A DNA stretch of 64,000 nucleotides from Lunularia cruciata (Eukaryota > Streptophyta > Marchantiopsida > Lunulariales > Lunulariaceae). The notes beneath the pieces were generated by a model that worked only from the letters and a program-made list of their open reading frames with translations, was not told the origin of the DNA and searched no databases. Shown one piece after another: positions 1 through 9,448 of this stretch (position 1 is the first letter of the stretch; the number at the start of each line of letters is the position of its first letter). A program made the position numbers and the translations under genes. Location of the stretch: NCBI GenBank assembly GCA_948567375.1, contig OX419755.1, positions 12,343,001-12,407,000 of the forward strand, written 5' to 3'.

Positions 1-888
1 GAAGTCCAAAGCATCTCTATCACCAGCATATGAGGTAGAAGCCTTAGCACCCAAATTTGATCTCCTCTAAGCAATGGCCATACTAGCCAATCTCTGCTCC
101 AATTGCTCAATCCAAGTAACCATAGCTATATCAAAAGTAAAGGTAGGTACTGCACCTCTACTAGGTGTAGATCCTCTACCACCACCTCATCCTCCATGAA
201 CTAGAGCTCCTCTACCATACCCAGGATGTAGTCATCCAACTCAATGATACCCACTGTACCAAAATAATGCCTAGGGCCTTTGGAGGCCCCATAAATCTTG
301 TCCATGTCCCACAACTAAAATACGGACACACCAAGTGCACTTTCAACTGAATCAACTCCTGTGTCAAACTCCAACTCAAGGTCAATCTCCTCTCTCATTA
401 GGACCTGAGATATAGGCTAATACTAAGTGTCACTCCAAGTAAACCGACTATGTACTACAGTGCTAACTCCTCTGGAATCCCCAATGAACTACATTGAGAT
501 AAAGTAACCACAACTACAACCACAAGTACCCCACCAAGTGCCAATACATACTAAACACCACCTACTAATGTAACTCTAACAAAGATAACTACACTAGAGG
601 AAAGGGCAATCTATAACATGCTATCACAACACACTCTCATGAATTGCAAGTCATCACTTCTTGCCTCACCAAAGAGGAAAAAAGGTAGTCTAACTAGTCA
701 TCACTTCAGCCTCACTACCAAGAGCACACCAAAGCACCAAATACTCAAAAGTCAGGGCACATCACACAAACGTGGTGCATAAACAAGAAGTAGAGAATGG
801 AGGGGGTCCAATCACAAGAAATCTAAACAAAAACCCTCCATCTCATAAAACAACACGGGACTTACTCTGCCACCATTTGGCATTTGGT
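1..888 (-). mobile_element. Decayed, internally deleted copy of the methyltransferase retrotransposon (gag and leader remnant)
   Basis: This is a second copy of the element at 889-10826, cut by the window edge. Positions 1 to about 225 match 7465-7695 (the glycine-rich part of Gag). The match then jumps to the segment equivalent to 8730 onward, so about 1 kb of gag is deleted. The rest follows 8730-9446 through the gag start and leader, including a primer-binding-site-like stretch near 875-885. Most differences from the intact copy are transitions and it has many stops, so it is dead. It reads on the minus strand. It shares the LTR at 889-1820 with its neighbour, which suggests a tandem array made by LTR-LTR recombination or by insertion side by side. 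Confidence 0.8.
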
Positions 889-1158
889 ATAAGAGAAGTT
901 CGTATCTAAGTCCTAAGCTACCAAGATCACCAAGAATGGGATCAAATTGCCTCTCCTAGCCAAAGCTACAAATGTATAGATAATAATGGTACAATCACTA
1001 AGACAACAAGTGAGAGTGGACCAATTGGCTATGGCACTAGTCTAGGAATAAGAGATCTAGGGGTCAAACCTTGTTGTGCATAATCTAGTAGGATGGGTAG
1101 ATTTTGCCAAACAATGACCAAGATCTACTCTAAACTAGCTAGTCTCACTCCATTAAGC

Positions 1159-1263
1159 TGTCGTGCGTATATACATTGCTACACAACATACATCGCTGTC
1201 AACATCATACACTATAAAAGCACAACTCACACATAAGTCATACATAGACTCTAAAGTGCCACA
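1159..1263. repeat. 105-bp direct repeat X, copy 1
   Basis: Begins TGTCGTGC and ends GTGCCACA, so it has TG...CA ends. It differs from copy 2 at 1716-1820 by one base (T versus C in the CATTGCT/CATCGCT stretch). It contains ACTATAAAAG, a good TATA-box match on the plus strand. It is absent from the LTR at 9449-10826. Confidence 0.85.
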
Positions 1264-1715
1264 ATAATCAGATCGCTTAACATTCTCAACTCAACTCAAC
1301 TCAGATCAGTACTTGATCTATCACTCTATAAACTGCCAACAACTGGGCACTGATTACAGTCAAGCCACACCCACTCAAGCATAGAGAATCTAGGTGACGC
1401 TCGCCGGCCTCTGTCCACCATAGCCAGGAACTCGAAGGCTCAACATCAGAGAAGTGAGCTCTCTGGAGCTCACTTCGAAACTATACCCCCTGGACTCGAG
1501 CTAGCCCTGAAACCCTAACGGTCCCGCAGACGGCACACTTGACAGTGCAAATGGTGCAAAGTGACGGTGGGCCCCACCGTGAAGTCAGTACCCCAAACAC
1601 GAAATCTAACCGTCGAAAAGTAGTCCCTGAGAAACAACTAGAATAACTCTAACTACCATCACTGGAACTCTAGTGTCCAAGCATCTAGATGCGGAACTAC
1701 AAATGGCGTGACAGT

Positions 1716-1820
1716 TGTCGTGCGTATATACATCGCTACACAACATACATCGCTGTCAACATCATACACTATAAAAGCACAACTCACACATAAGTCATAC
1801 ATAGACTCTAAAGTGCCACA
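1716..1820. repeat. 105-bp direct repeat X, copy 2
   Basis: Near-identical partner of 1159-1263, same orientation, with 452 bp between them. It lies between the end of the LTR body (GGCGTGACA at 1713) and the polypurine tract at 1823. It may be part of the LTR or a separate insertion. Confidence 0.85.
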
Positions 1821-1822
1821 AT

Positions 1823-1832
1823 CGCCCCCCTA
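1823..1832 (-). other. Polypurine tract of the methyltransferase element
   Basis: Reads CTAGGGGGGC on the minus strand, directly before the 3' LTR start. This is where plus-strand DNA synthesis of a minus-oriented LTR element would be primed. Confidence 0.6.
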
Positions 1833-1989
1833 GTTGGCGGTTAGGTCCCTCTAACTCCAGATAGCCATCTACTCTAAGTATATGGTATACCCTCTAATGG
1901 GCAAAGATCAGGAGGCCGGGTACTATGGAGCCCCATCATTAGTCGCCTGTCTGCAATCTATACCATATAAAGAATGAACTAGCTATAGG

Positions 1990-2545
1990 TCAAGTACATC
2001 TAGGACATAACCACTGTCCCTGAGGAACCACCGTGAGGGGAGGAGTCATACATGCCATATGCCATCCTCTCGAACAGCTATCACACACTAACATAGTAGC
2101 AGCTCCACCAGAAGAGCCACATAACATACACCTCAAGCCTGCACGTACAAGTGCCAAGCTTGGGTCCATAGTACCATCAATGTTTGGAAGGTGGCATGGC
2201 GCACAATTGCGCACATGATCCTTCCAAACAACACCATCACGTCCTTCTAACACAAGGACTCCAGATGGCAAAACCTCACGCACTCTCAAGATAGTGCGGC
2301 CTGTAGACACATCAAGTGTCGTCGGTGCTGACTGCTGTAGATATACATAGTCACTTGGATGAAATCGACGGATTGAGGGTCTATAACCTCCTCCTCAAAT
2401 GGTAGCATAGCGTAAAGTATCTCTATGCTGAGCAATCGCCAAGTTCTCGAAGGCCATCGGCATCACTCTCCGAAAGATCTCTGCCCGCTGAGAACATGCG
2501 CTCATCCATACATCAGGATCATCCAAGTCCAAAACTACAGTAGCA
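1990..2545 (-). pseudogene. Integrase C-terminal region with PHD zinc finger
   Basis: The open part (2310-1990, 106 residues) continues the integrase frame after a TGA near 2545. Residues 7-45 resemble the small beta-barrel (GPY/F-like) C-terminal domain of gypsy integrases. Residues 61-105 form a PHD finger with all eight ligands: C61, C64, C76, C79, H84, C87, C102 and C105, with the usual tryptophan (W100) before the last pair. This C4HC3 spacing is canonical. PHD fingers commonly read histone H3 tails. Many plant gypsy elements carry a chromodomain at this position, so a role in steering integration to chosen chromatin is a fair inference. The frame ends in a stop right after the finger. 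Confidence 0.85.
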
Positions 2546-2547
2546 TC

Positions 2548-3321
2548 TCAACGAATGGCTGCAGGTAAATCTGGATCTCGTCCATAGAGTAGAAAGTATG
2601 GAGAGAAGGATGCTAAGGAGGCTTGCCGGCTGAACCGATAGCCCATGGCTAACCAAGGTAACTGGAGATCCCAATCTCCCAAGTGGCCTCTCTGCAAACC
2701 ATACTTTTGCAATCCTCTCTTCACCGTCTGAACCACTCTCTCTGCTAAGCCATCTGCCTTAGGGTGATCTCGGGATGTAGTACGATGATCAATCAAAGCC
2801 TTGTCACACAAGACCTGAAACTCTCCCAAGAACTTTGTACCCTGATCAGTCAAAACCTCAGCTGGTGCACCAAAATGACTAAGAACTTGATCCAGGAACG
2901 AGTAAGCTGTCCCTTCACTAGACTTGTCAAGAAGTGCCACCAACTCAATCCACTTGGAGAAGTGCTCCACCATCACCAAAACATACCGATGATGTCTCAC
3001 AGTCAGCGGTAAAGGTCCGGCGAAGTCCAAACTCCAACAATAACCCAATCCCATGATAGGTAATGGGTGTAACTGTGGCGTAGGAGCATTGAATGATGCT
3101 CTAACTCGGTCACAAACCACACATCTGGCAACAAACTGCTGTACCTCGGTCTGCATACCGCGCCACCAATAATGACTCTGGAGTAAGCTATATGTATGCT
3201 TTACTCCAAAATGTCCTAGCTCCTCATGAGCATGACGGACCAACTGTGGTCTCTGTGATGGAAGTGGTACTACTCGCACTCTACCATCCTCCCATACACG
3301 CAAAAGGTGTCTACCCTCCAA
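2548..3321 (-). pseudogene. Integrase core (methyltransferase element)
   Basis: This 258-codon stretch inserts retroelement cDNA into the genome. It has an HHCC zinc-binding module (H32, H37, C67, C70) with the family-typical stretch HFGVKHTYSLL. The acidic catalytic triad is D99 (SLDFAGPLP), D159 (LTDQGTKF) and E194 (GLAERVV), with 34 residues between the last two, where 35 is usual. The upstream stop at about 3322 and the downstream TGA at about 2545 both read as CGA-to-TGA or TGG-to-TGA changes inside the longer Pol frame. Catalytic residues are intact. Confidence 0.93.
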
Positions 3322-3336
3322 TCTGAACCGTCTGGC

Positions 3337-4080
3337 TCATTGAAGAACACGGTCTCTCTCCTTGGCCCCAACTGTGCCACCCACAACACCAGTGCAAAGA
3401 TAGTCCATCACTAAGACATCATCATGAATGTCTCGCTGAACTGTACCAATATCTTCACTCTCTGGATCTGTGACCTCAATAACTCCTCCTGTATGCGCTG
3501 AGAGAGATACCACCAAAGTCTCTGCAAATATACACAGAAAGGCCGATGCATGCCAACCTGGCACCATCTCCTCATCTGTCTCACCATGCCAACGTGCTCC
3601 GGTCTGATCCTGCTGGCTGGGACATGGGTTTCTACTCAACCCATCTGCATCACGGTTCACCACTCCAGGTCTGTGAACAACCGTGAAATCATACTCCTGT
3701 AAAATCAGAGCCCATCGTGCAAGCTTCCTTGAAAGCTTGTCGGACTCCATCAACCACTTCAGCGGCTGATGATCAGTGATGAGAGTGAAGGGGTTACCAA
3801 ATAGGTAACATCGGAAATGTGCTACTGCCCAAACTGCTGCCAAGCACTCTCCCTCATATGAACTATACTTCGCCTCCGCTGAATTGTTGGAGCGACTAGC
3901 ATAGGCCACCACAAACTCCTTCTCCTCATCATCATGTTGGGTGAGCACCACTCCAAGCCCCAACATACTCCAATCAGTGTGAACCTGAAATGGTCGTCCC
4001 CTGATCGGTCTCCTCAAAATAGGAGCAGATGTCAACCTCTCCTTGAGCTCTACAAAAGCTCTCTCCTGCTCATCTCCCCA
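3337..4080 (-). pseudogene. Ribonuclease H domain (methyltransferase element)
   Basis: The family-typical tether (WGDEQERAF) is followed by the RNase H fold. VHTDWSMLGLGVVL carries the first acidic residue, YEGECLAAVWA the glutamate, LITDHQPLKWL the second aspartate and RDADGLSRNP the last. RNase H removes genomic RNA during reverse transcription. It is in frame with integrase (a single stop between them) and out of frame with the reverse transcriptase. The open frame starts at 4149, but its first part is a shadow of the RT frame. Confidence 0.9.
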
Positions 4081-4711
4081 ACACCTGTCGCTCATGCTCC
4101 TCCACAGTAGTGCTATACACCAAAATGTCATCAATATAGCACCGAGCAAAATCCAGTCCAGCTAGGATCCTATCCATGACCCTCTGGAACTCAGCAGGAG
4201 CGTTCTTCAACCCAAATGGTAAGAACCTCCACTGATATAACACATCCTTGCCGTGAGGATCAATAGCCCAAAATGTTGTCTTGGACTTATCCTCCTCCCT
4301 GATCGGCAACTGATGATATCCCGCTCGTAGATCCAAAGTACTGAAGACCTTTGCATGCCCAATCGCATCAAAAATCTCCTTCGGTGTAGGCATGGCATAC
4401 CGATCAGCCCTGGTCTGTCGGTTGATAGGACGGTAATCTCCACACATCTGCCTATCTGTATAGTTGCCATGCATATCCTTCTTGGCTGGCATCACTGTCG
4501 CTGATGCATACTCTCCATGTGAAATCTCCACCAAACCAGCCTCAAAAAGGTCACTACTCCGGCTCTGAATCAATGTCCTCTCCATCTCACTATATCGATA
4601 AGGACGTCGGAAAACAGGTGTGTCGCTAGTCAGCTCAATCCGTATACCAGGTCCCTTCAGAGCACCCAAATCCTTCATACTGAAGGCAAAACAACTCGTG
4701 TGACTCCTCAA
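4076..4711 (-). pseudogene. Reverse transcriptase fingers and palm, with the thumb region deleted
   Basis: Carries gypsy RT motifs: RRPYRYS, MCGDYRPINRQT, FSTLDLRAGYHQLPI, WRFLPFGLKNAPAEFQRVMD and the catalytic YIDD at residues 192-195 (about 4138-4127). The normal family has about 80 further residues (thumb and connection) between the YIDD segment and RNase H. Here EEHERQ runs straight into WGDEQERAF in another frame, so roughly 240 bp are missing. The upstream end (FAFSMKDLG) is also shifted relative to the methyltransferase frame. The enzyme would be non-functional despite its intact active site. Confidence 0.92.
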
Positions 4712-6120
4712 GAACCTCCAAACCCTCCGTCTTTCCTCTCCAGTAAGCTTGGGTCCAAGATCTGGCTCCCAAGTATCCTCTGTAACTGTAGTAGGAGTGG
4801 AAGACGTACTGACTGGCTGCTACACTGGGCCCTTGGGAGCAATGGTGTCATGCTCCCGACCACTAGAGGTCCCAACCTCTGTGTGAAAAACTCCCTCCAC
4901 TCTGGCTGCAAGCTCCATACGTCCTCTGGCTGCATCCCATGTGGACCAAGGATGTAATCAAGTAGCCCACGCTCACCTGTATGGACTCCAAGTAGACCAC
5001 TCTCCCTAGTAGCTACTGGATGTGTCCCAAGAATACCATGTCTACTCGGTCCATCGCCCCCAGCATGTGCCTGAATCGTCTCGATAGGCACAGGGCTCAC
5101 AAGTGTCCGAGTGGTGATGCCTATCAAGCGCATCCTACGCTGCTCGGCCAAACCAAGGCTCACAATCCAGGTAAAATAGTTCAGGTCCATAGCCTGACCT
5201 AACACCTGACGCTTGGATGCCTCTGACACTGCTGGAACAGCGGTAATACCGGTGCAAAAACCCATCGCCCGCTCTCTCTCATCAGCATTGGGCTCCACCA
5301 ACTGCTGTAACTGTGAGTCCCAAACAAGTCCAGGTCCTCCCTCTCGAAAATCATGAGAGCCTGGGAAACTCATGAGTGTGGGAAATGCAGCTCTAGGCTG
5401 TCCAACTAGGTTCACCACTGCCATGGGTGACCTATCAGCCACTACCACTGTCTAAGACTGACGCCCAACATCCAAGATATCATCAACAAGAATGTGGTCC
5501 AGTCGTTGAATCCCATCATAAGCACGCTGTAGAACCTCTCTGGGTAAGAGGTTTGTCCACCAAAGACAAAGACGATGAGCCCGTGATCCCACTCTGGCTG
5601 CATCTAACAATACAGCAGGTCCCATCCATGAATGGACCTGATGTGTACTCGCCACCACTCTAGTGCGAGAATCACCCATCAATGGAACGTTCTCCAAAAG
5701 GTAAGCTGGAGAAACAGACTGATGAACCTGGAGATGTCGTAGTATCCGTAACATCTCCCAAAACACACCAGAACGAGGATCCTAAAGACCCAAACCGCGG
5801 CCTGCATGTGTATGTCCCTGACATGGCCATCCAGAAATCACCAAGTGAATAGGCCCATGTCTCTTTAGGTCATGCGCCCCCAATAAGGAAATGTCTCCTG
5901 GTAAGGCCTTCTGGTAACCTCTGACTGCTGACATCGGTAATAACTCCGGATACCGATAGGCCAAGTGTGCCACATGATGTAGAGAGACTCGCCTAGCAGT
6001 CTCATCTCTCTCTACATACAAGTACCTCTGTACTCGGATACCCGCTTGTAACACCGCAGCTAGTCCGGTGCTGATCCCACCAAACAACTCCAATAGGCAT
6101 ATCCCCTCTACTGGGTACTG
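4708..6120 (-). pseudogene. Cytosine-5 DNA methyltransferase domain within Pol
   Basis: Transfers a methyl group from S-adenosylmethionine to cytosine C5. One frame contains the conserved motifs in canonical order. Motif I is LLELFGGISTG (about 6090-6064). Motif IV is GWPCQG with the catalytic cysteine (about 5835-5812). Next come a GLGL-stop-DPRSG...FWEMLRIL stretch and motif VI, LLENVP (about 5700-5680). Motif VIII-like is SRAHRLCLWW (about 5586-5557), motif IX-like ERERAMGF (about 5280-5257), motif X-like RQVLGQAMDLN (about 5211-5179). About 90 residues separate VIII and IX, so the target-recognition region is short. The order is not circularly permuted, unlike plant DRM enzymes. FGGISTGL and DLVIxGxPC-like spacing recall DNMT3. 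Two TAG stops interrupt it (about 5780 and 5450). It sits between protease and reverse transcriptase. Confidence 0.92.
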
Positions 6121-7446
6121 CCAAGCAATGAGTGTGGTATCCAGAGGTGTCAAAGCAATCGCCTCTGGAGGCTCATCCTCACACTCATCCCCTGATGGTA
6201 CGAAGGCTCCACTCCAAGCCTGCTGCACCAACTGATCTGCATGTTGCTGCAATGCCTCCTCTGAACTCCACAATGGAACATCCAAGGTGGATGGAACAAT
6301 CCCACTTGTACTCCATAGCCGAGTGATCTCCTCTGGTATTGGAGTATCCTCTGCATGGGCGTTCCCCTCCAACAAGTCACCAGGCCAAGTAACTGCACCG
6401 CTGAAAGCCAAAACTGATGCTGCCATGGTCCCGGACTGTAGTGAGCCAAGACTGCCACTACTGAAGCGTACTGGTAGGCGACATACCCGTCCCTCACCAG
6501 ACTGCCAACCAGGTCTATAAGAGGCTGTCTCCTCCCAATAGTCAATACTGAAACCCATAGGGTATAACACTGCTCCCCCAACTAGCACATCATATGACTC
6601 AGCTATCGTCGCAATAGCCTGAGCTCTCACCACCGAGCTATCAGTCGGATGACCAGGCTGAACCTGGACAACAAGCTCTCCACGTGTGATGTACTATGTC
6701 GAACCACCACCAAGAGATGTCTGGATCTGAAATGGACACCTCTCCACATCGGTCTTCCGTAACTCCAGACCAACAACTGCAGCCTTCCCCAACATAAGGG
6801 GCTGCGCACCAGAGTCTAACAAGACTCTCTGTGGTGTATAGACCTTCCCTGAAGGTCCTACCAAACGAAAGATCCCCCTCTGGTTATCCAATAGGACAAC
6901 ACCATGTGTAAACCGCGCTCTCTCAAAGGCCGGTCTAGCTGGCAACTCCTCCAGTCTAGCCGTTGCTGCCTGCCATAAACCACTGGTCGCTGAACGGATC
7001 CCATGCTCCTCAACCAAGTCAGCTCCACTACCAACCACCTCTGCTCTAGTAGTAGGAACTGCACCATCTCTACTCTCACACAACGTGGCAGCCAACCGGA
7101 ACACTGGGGCTGGGTCAACTCCCAATGTAAACATATCACTGGCTGAAAATAAAGGATGCCGCATAATCAGCTGAGCCGCCCCCAACATCATGCTAGACTC
7201 AGTCTGTGTAGTAGCAGGTGGCTGACTAGCAGGTACTCCATCAGGTACTCCATCACCACCTACCACACCTGCACTGGGACGTCTAGGAACCATGGATGTC
7301 GTCTGCAATGCCTCAGATAGCGTGAAAGACTGGGGAAGTCTGACCTGTCTCCCAACCTCTCCTCTCTGTGGGTCCAACTCCATTGATGCTCCTCTAGGCT
7401 CTGGAGCACGTACTGCACTCCTAGTCACTGCTGCAGATGCATCCAC
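6121..7446 (-). pseudogene. Aspartic protease and linker upstream of the methyltransferase
   Basis: The protease active-site loop VLLDSGAQPLMLG lies at about 6822-6790. It is preceded by the beta-strand pattern FRLVGPSGKVY and followed by GLELR. After a TAG near 6692 the same frame continues with VLVGGAVLYPMGFSIDYW, a plausible protease C-terminal half. About 90 residues of acidic and serine-rich linker lead into the methyltransferase. The protease would cleave the Gag-Pol polyprotein. The upstream boundary at 7447 is a TAG in the same frame, so the start shown is not a real translation start. Confidence 0.8.
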
Positions 7447-9132
7447 CTATGTTGCTCCGCACATGAAGTCCAAAGCATCTCTATCACCAGCATATGAGGT
7501 GGAAGCCTCAGCACCCGAATCTGATCTCCTCTGAGCAATAGCTATACTAGCCAATCTCTGCTCCAACTGCTCAATCCGAGTAGCCATAGCTGTGTCAGAA
7601 GTAAGGGTAGGTACTGCACCCCTACTAGGTGTAGATCCTCTACCACCACCTCTACCACCTCGTCCTCCATGAACTGGAGCTCCTCTACTACTTGCCATAG
7701 CAGCCCTACCACTCCGTAACTCCAAGTGTAGGTCAAAACACCGGTCACTAGTGTGACCAAATCTATGGCAGTGCTCACACTACCTCTGTGCTGGCTGTGA
7801 TGCACCAGAGGTATCAGGTCTGCTGCCCTGAGTACACTCTCTCCTATGGTGAGGTCCACCACAAGTCCAACAAGCAACACCACCACTCACTGGCTGCTGC
7901 TGACCCGAAAATGAGGGTAAGGGTCTAACTCCACTAGGCCCTCCACTCGCTCCATAGGATCTGGGCTGTCCACCCTGTCCTCGAAAACCAACTGGGCGTG
8001 GTGCACTCTGCTGCACTCTAGAAGAAGTCACAACCGTGGATGAGGTCTCTCTACCAAATCCAGCTGTCACCACTCTCTCCTCCACCATGTTGAGCTCAAT
8101 ACGCTCAGCCAAACCAAAGACTACTGCCAAAGTGGGCGAAGTAGCCTGCAACAACGTAGCATCACGAACTCTACGTCGCAACTCCCTGTCCAGTATCCCA
8201 TACCAAAACTGGACTGCCTGGGCCTCAGTAACTCCCTGAGTGAAACTGATCAGCCGCCTCATGCGAGTGTATGCCTCGCGTAGGCTCTCTCCAGCCTTCC
8301 GCTGGAACTCCTACAAGCTCCTCAGCTTGTCAGTCCGCACTCCCTGGTAGTTCTACCTCAAACATAGGAAGAACTCAACCATGGGGTTAAACCCCGGTAC
8401 CACACCACCTCCTGCAGTGGTACCTCCACTCGTAGTAGCACTATCTCCAGCTAGTGCACCTCCACTAGCTCCACCAACACTACTTGAGCTAGAACTCGTA
8501 GGTACAGCCGACCTACTCCTGGCCACCGAACCTGAAGTGATGGAGACATAGTGTGGAGACCAATATTGTCTTCATAACTCAATCTCCTCCAAATGAGCTC
8601 TCCTGAACTCATGGTAGTCGTCCATTGGTGGACCCTCCAAGTGCTGAAACAACCCCTTCCATGCCATGAAGGGTGTGAACAAAGTCAGGTTCCGCATGTG
8701 CTGCAGATCACACCAACTATCGAACTCCTGGATGAAATCATCCAACTCAATAGTACCCACTATACCAGAGTAACGCCTAGGGCCTTTGGAGGCCCCATAA
8801 ATCTCGTCCATGTCCCACAACAACGGTGCGGACACACCAAGTGCACTCTCAACTGAATCAGCTCCTGTGTCAAACTCCAACTCAGAGTTAATCTCCTCCC
8901 TCACTGGGACCTGAGATACAGGCTGATACCGAGCACCACTCCGAGTAAACCCACTGCGTACTGCAGGGCTTACTCCTCTGGAATCTCCAAAGAACTCCGT
9001 CGTGACCACGTAACTGCAACGGCAAACCCAAACCACCAACTGCAACCGCAAGTCGCAACCGCAAGTACCCCACCAAGTGCCAACACCGCCAAGTGCCAAC
9101 ACCGCCACGTGCCAACACCAACTAAACACCAC
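7447..9132 (-). pseudogene. Gag (capsid and nucleocapsid) of the methyltransferase element
   Basis: Retrotransposon capsid signatures appear in one frame across 8900-7780: FIQEFDSWCDLQHMRNL, MAWKGLFQHLEG, LREAYTRMRRL and VQFWYGILDRELRRRV. A glutamine- and glycine-rich stretch and a zinc-knuckle-like motif follow (CWTCGGPHHRREC, about 7872-7834; a slightly unusual spacing). Next comes a glycine/arginine-rich segment (about 7680-7640) and a short heptad stretch, RIEQLEQRLASIAI. Stops interrupt the frame near 8569, 8350, 8312, 7777 and 7447; those read were mostly TAG. The true start codon is unclear: the open frame at 9132 begins with GTG. Confidence 0.8.
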
Positions 9133-9433
9133 CCACTAATGTAACTCTAACCAAGATAACTACACTAGGGGAAGTGCAACCTGTAACCTACCATCATAAC
9201 ACGCACTCTCACGGTTTGCAGGTCATCACTTCCTGCCTCACCAAAGAGAAACAAAGGTAGTCTGACTGGTCATCACTCCAGCCTCACCACCGAGAGCACA
9301 CCAGAGCACCAACGCTCAAAAGTCAAGGCACCTCACACAAACGTGGTGCACAAACAGGAAGTAGAGAATGGAGGGGATCCAATCACAAGAAATCTAAACG
9401 AAAACCCTCCATCTCATAACACAACACGGGACT

Positions 9434-9446
9434 GACTCTGCCACCA
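9434..9446 (-). other. Primer-binding site of the methyltransferase element
   Basis: On the minus strand reads TGGTGGCAGAGTC, two mismatches from the plant initiator-Met tRNA primer-binding site TGGTATCAGAGC. It lies two bases inside the LTR edge. Confidence 0.6.
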
Positions 9447-9448
9447 TT

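Larger units (their letters stand above)
889..1820 (-). repeat. LTR shared by the two tandem methyltransferase elements (3' LTR of the main copy)
   Basis: Positions 889-1158 match 9449-9730, and 1266-1713 match 10379-10826 at the same 448-bp length with few substitutions. The roughly 650-bp block between these parts in the right LTR is absent here and is replaced by a 105-bp repeat (1159-1263). A second copy of that repeat (1716-1820) sits at the polypurine-tract end. The exact left edge is inferred from TG next to the primer-binding-site-like sequence. Confidence 0.65.
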
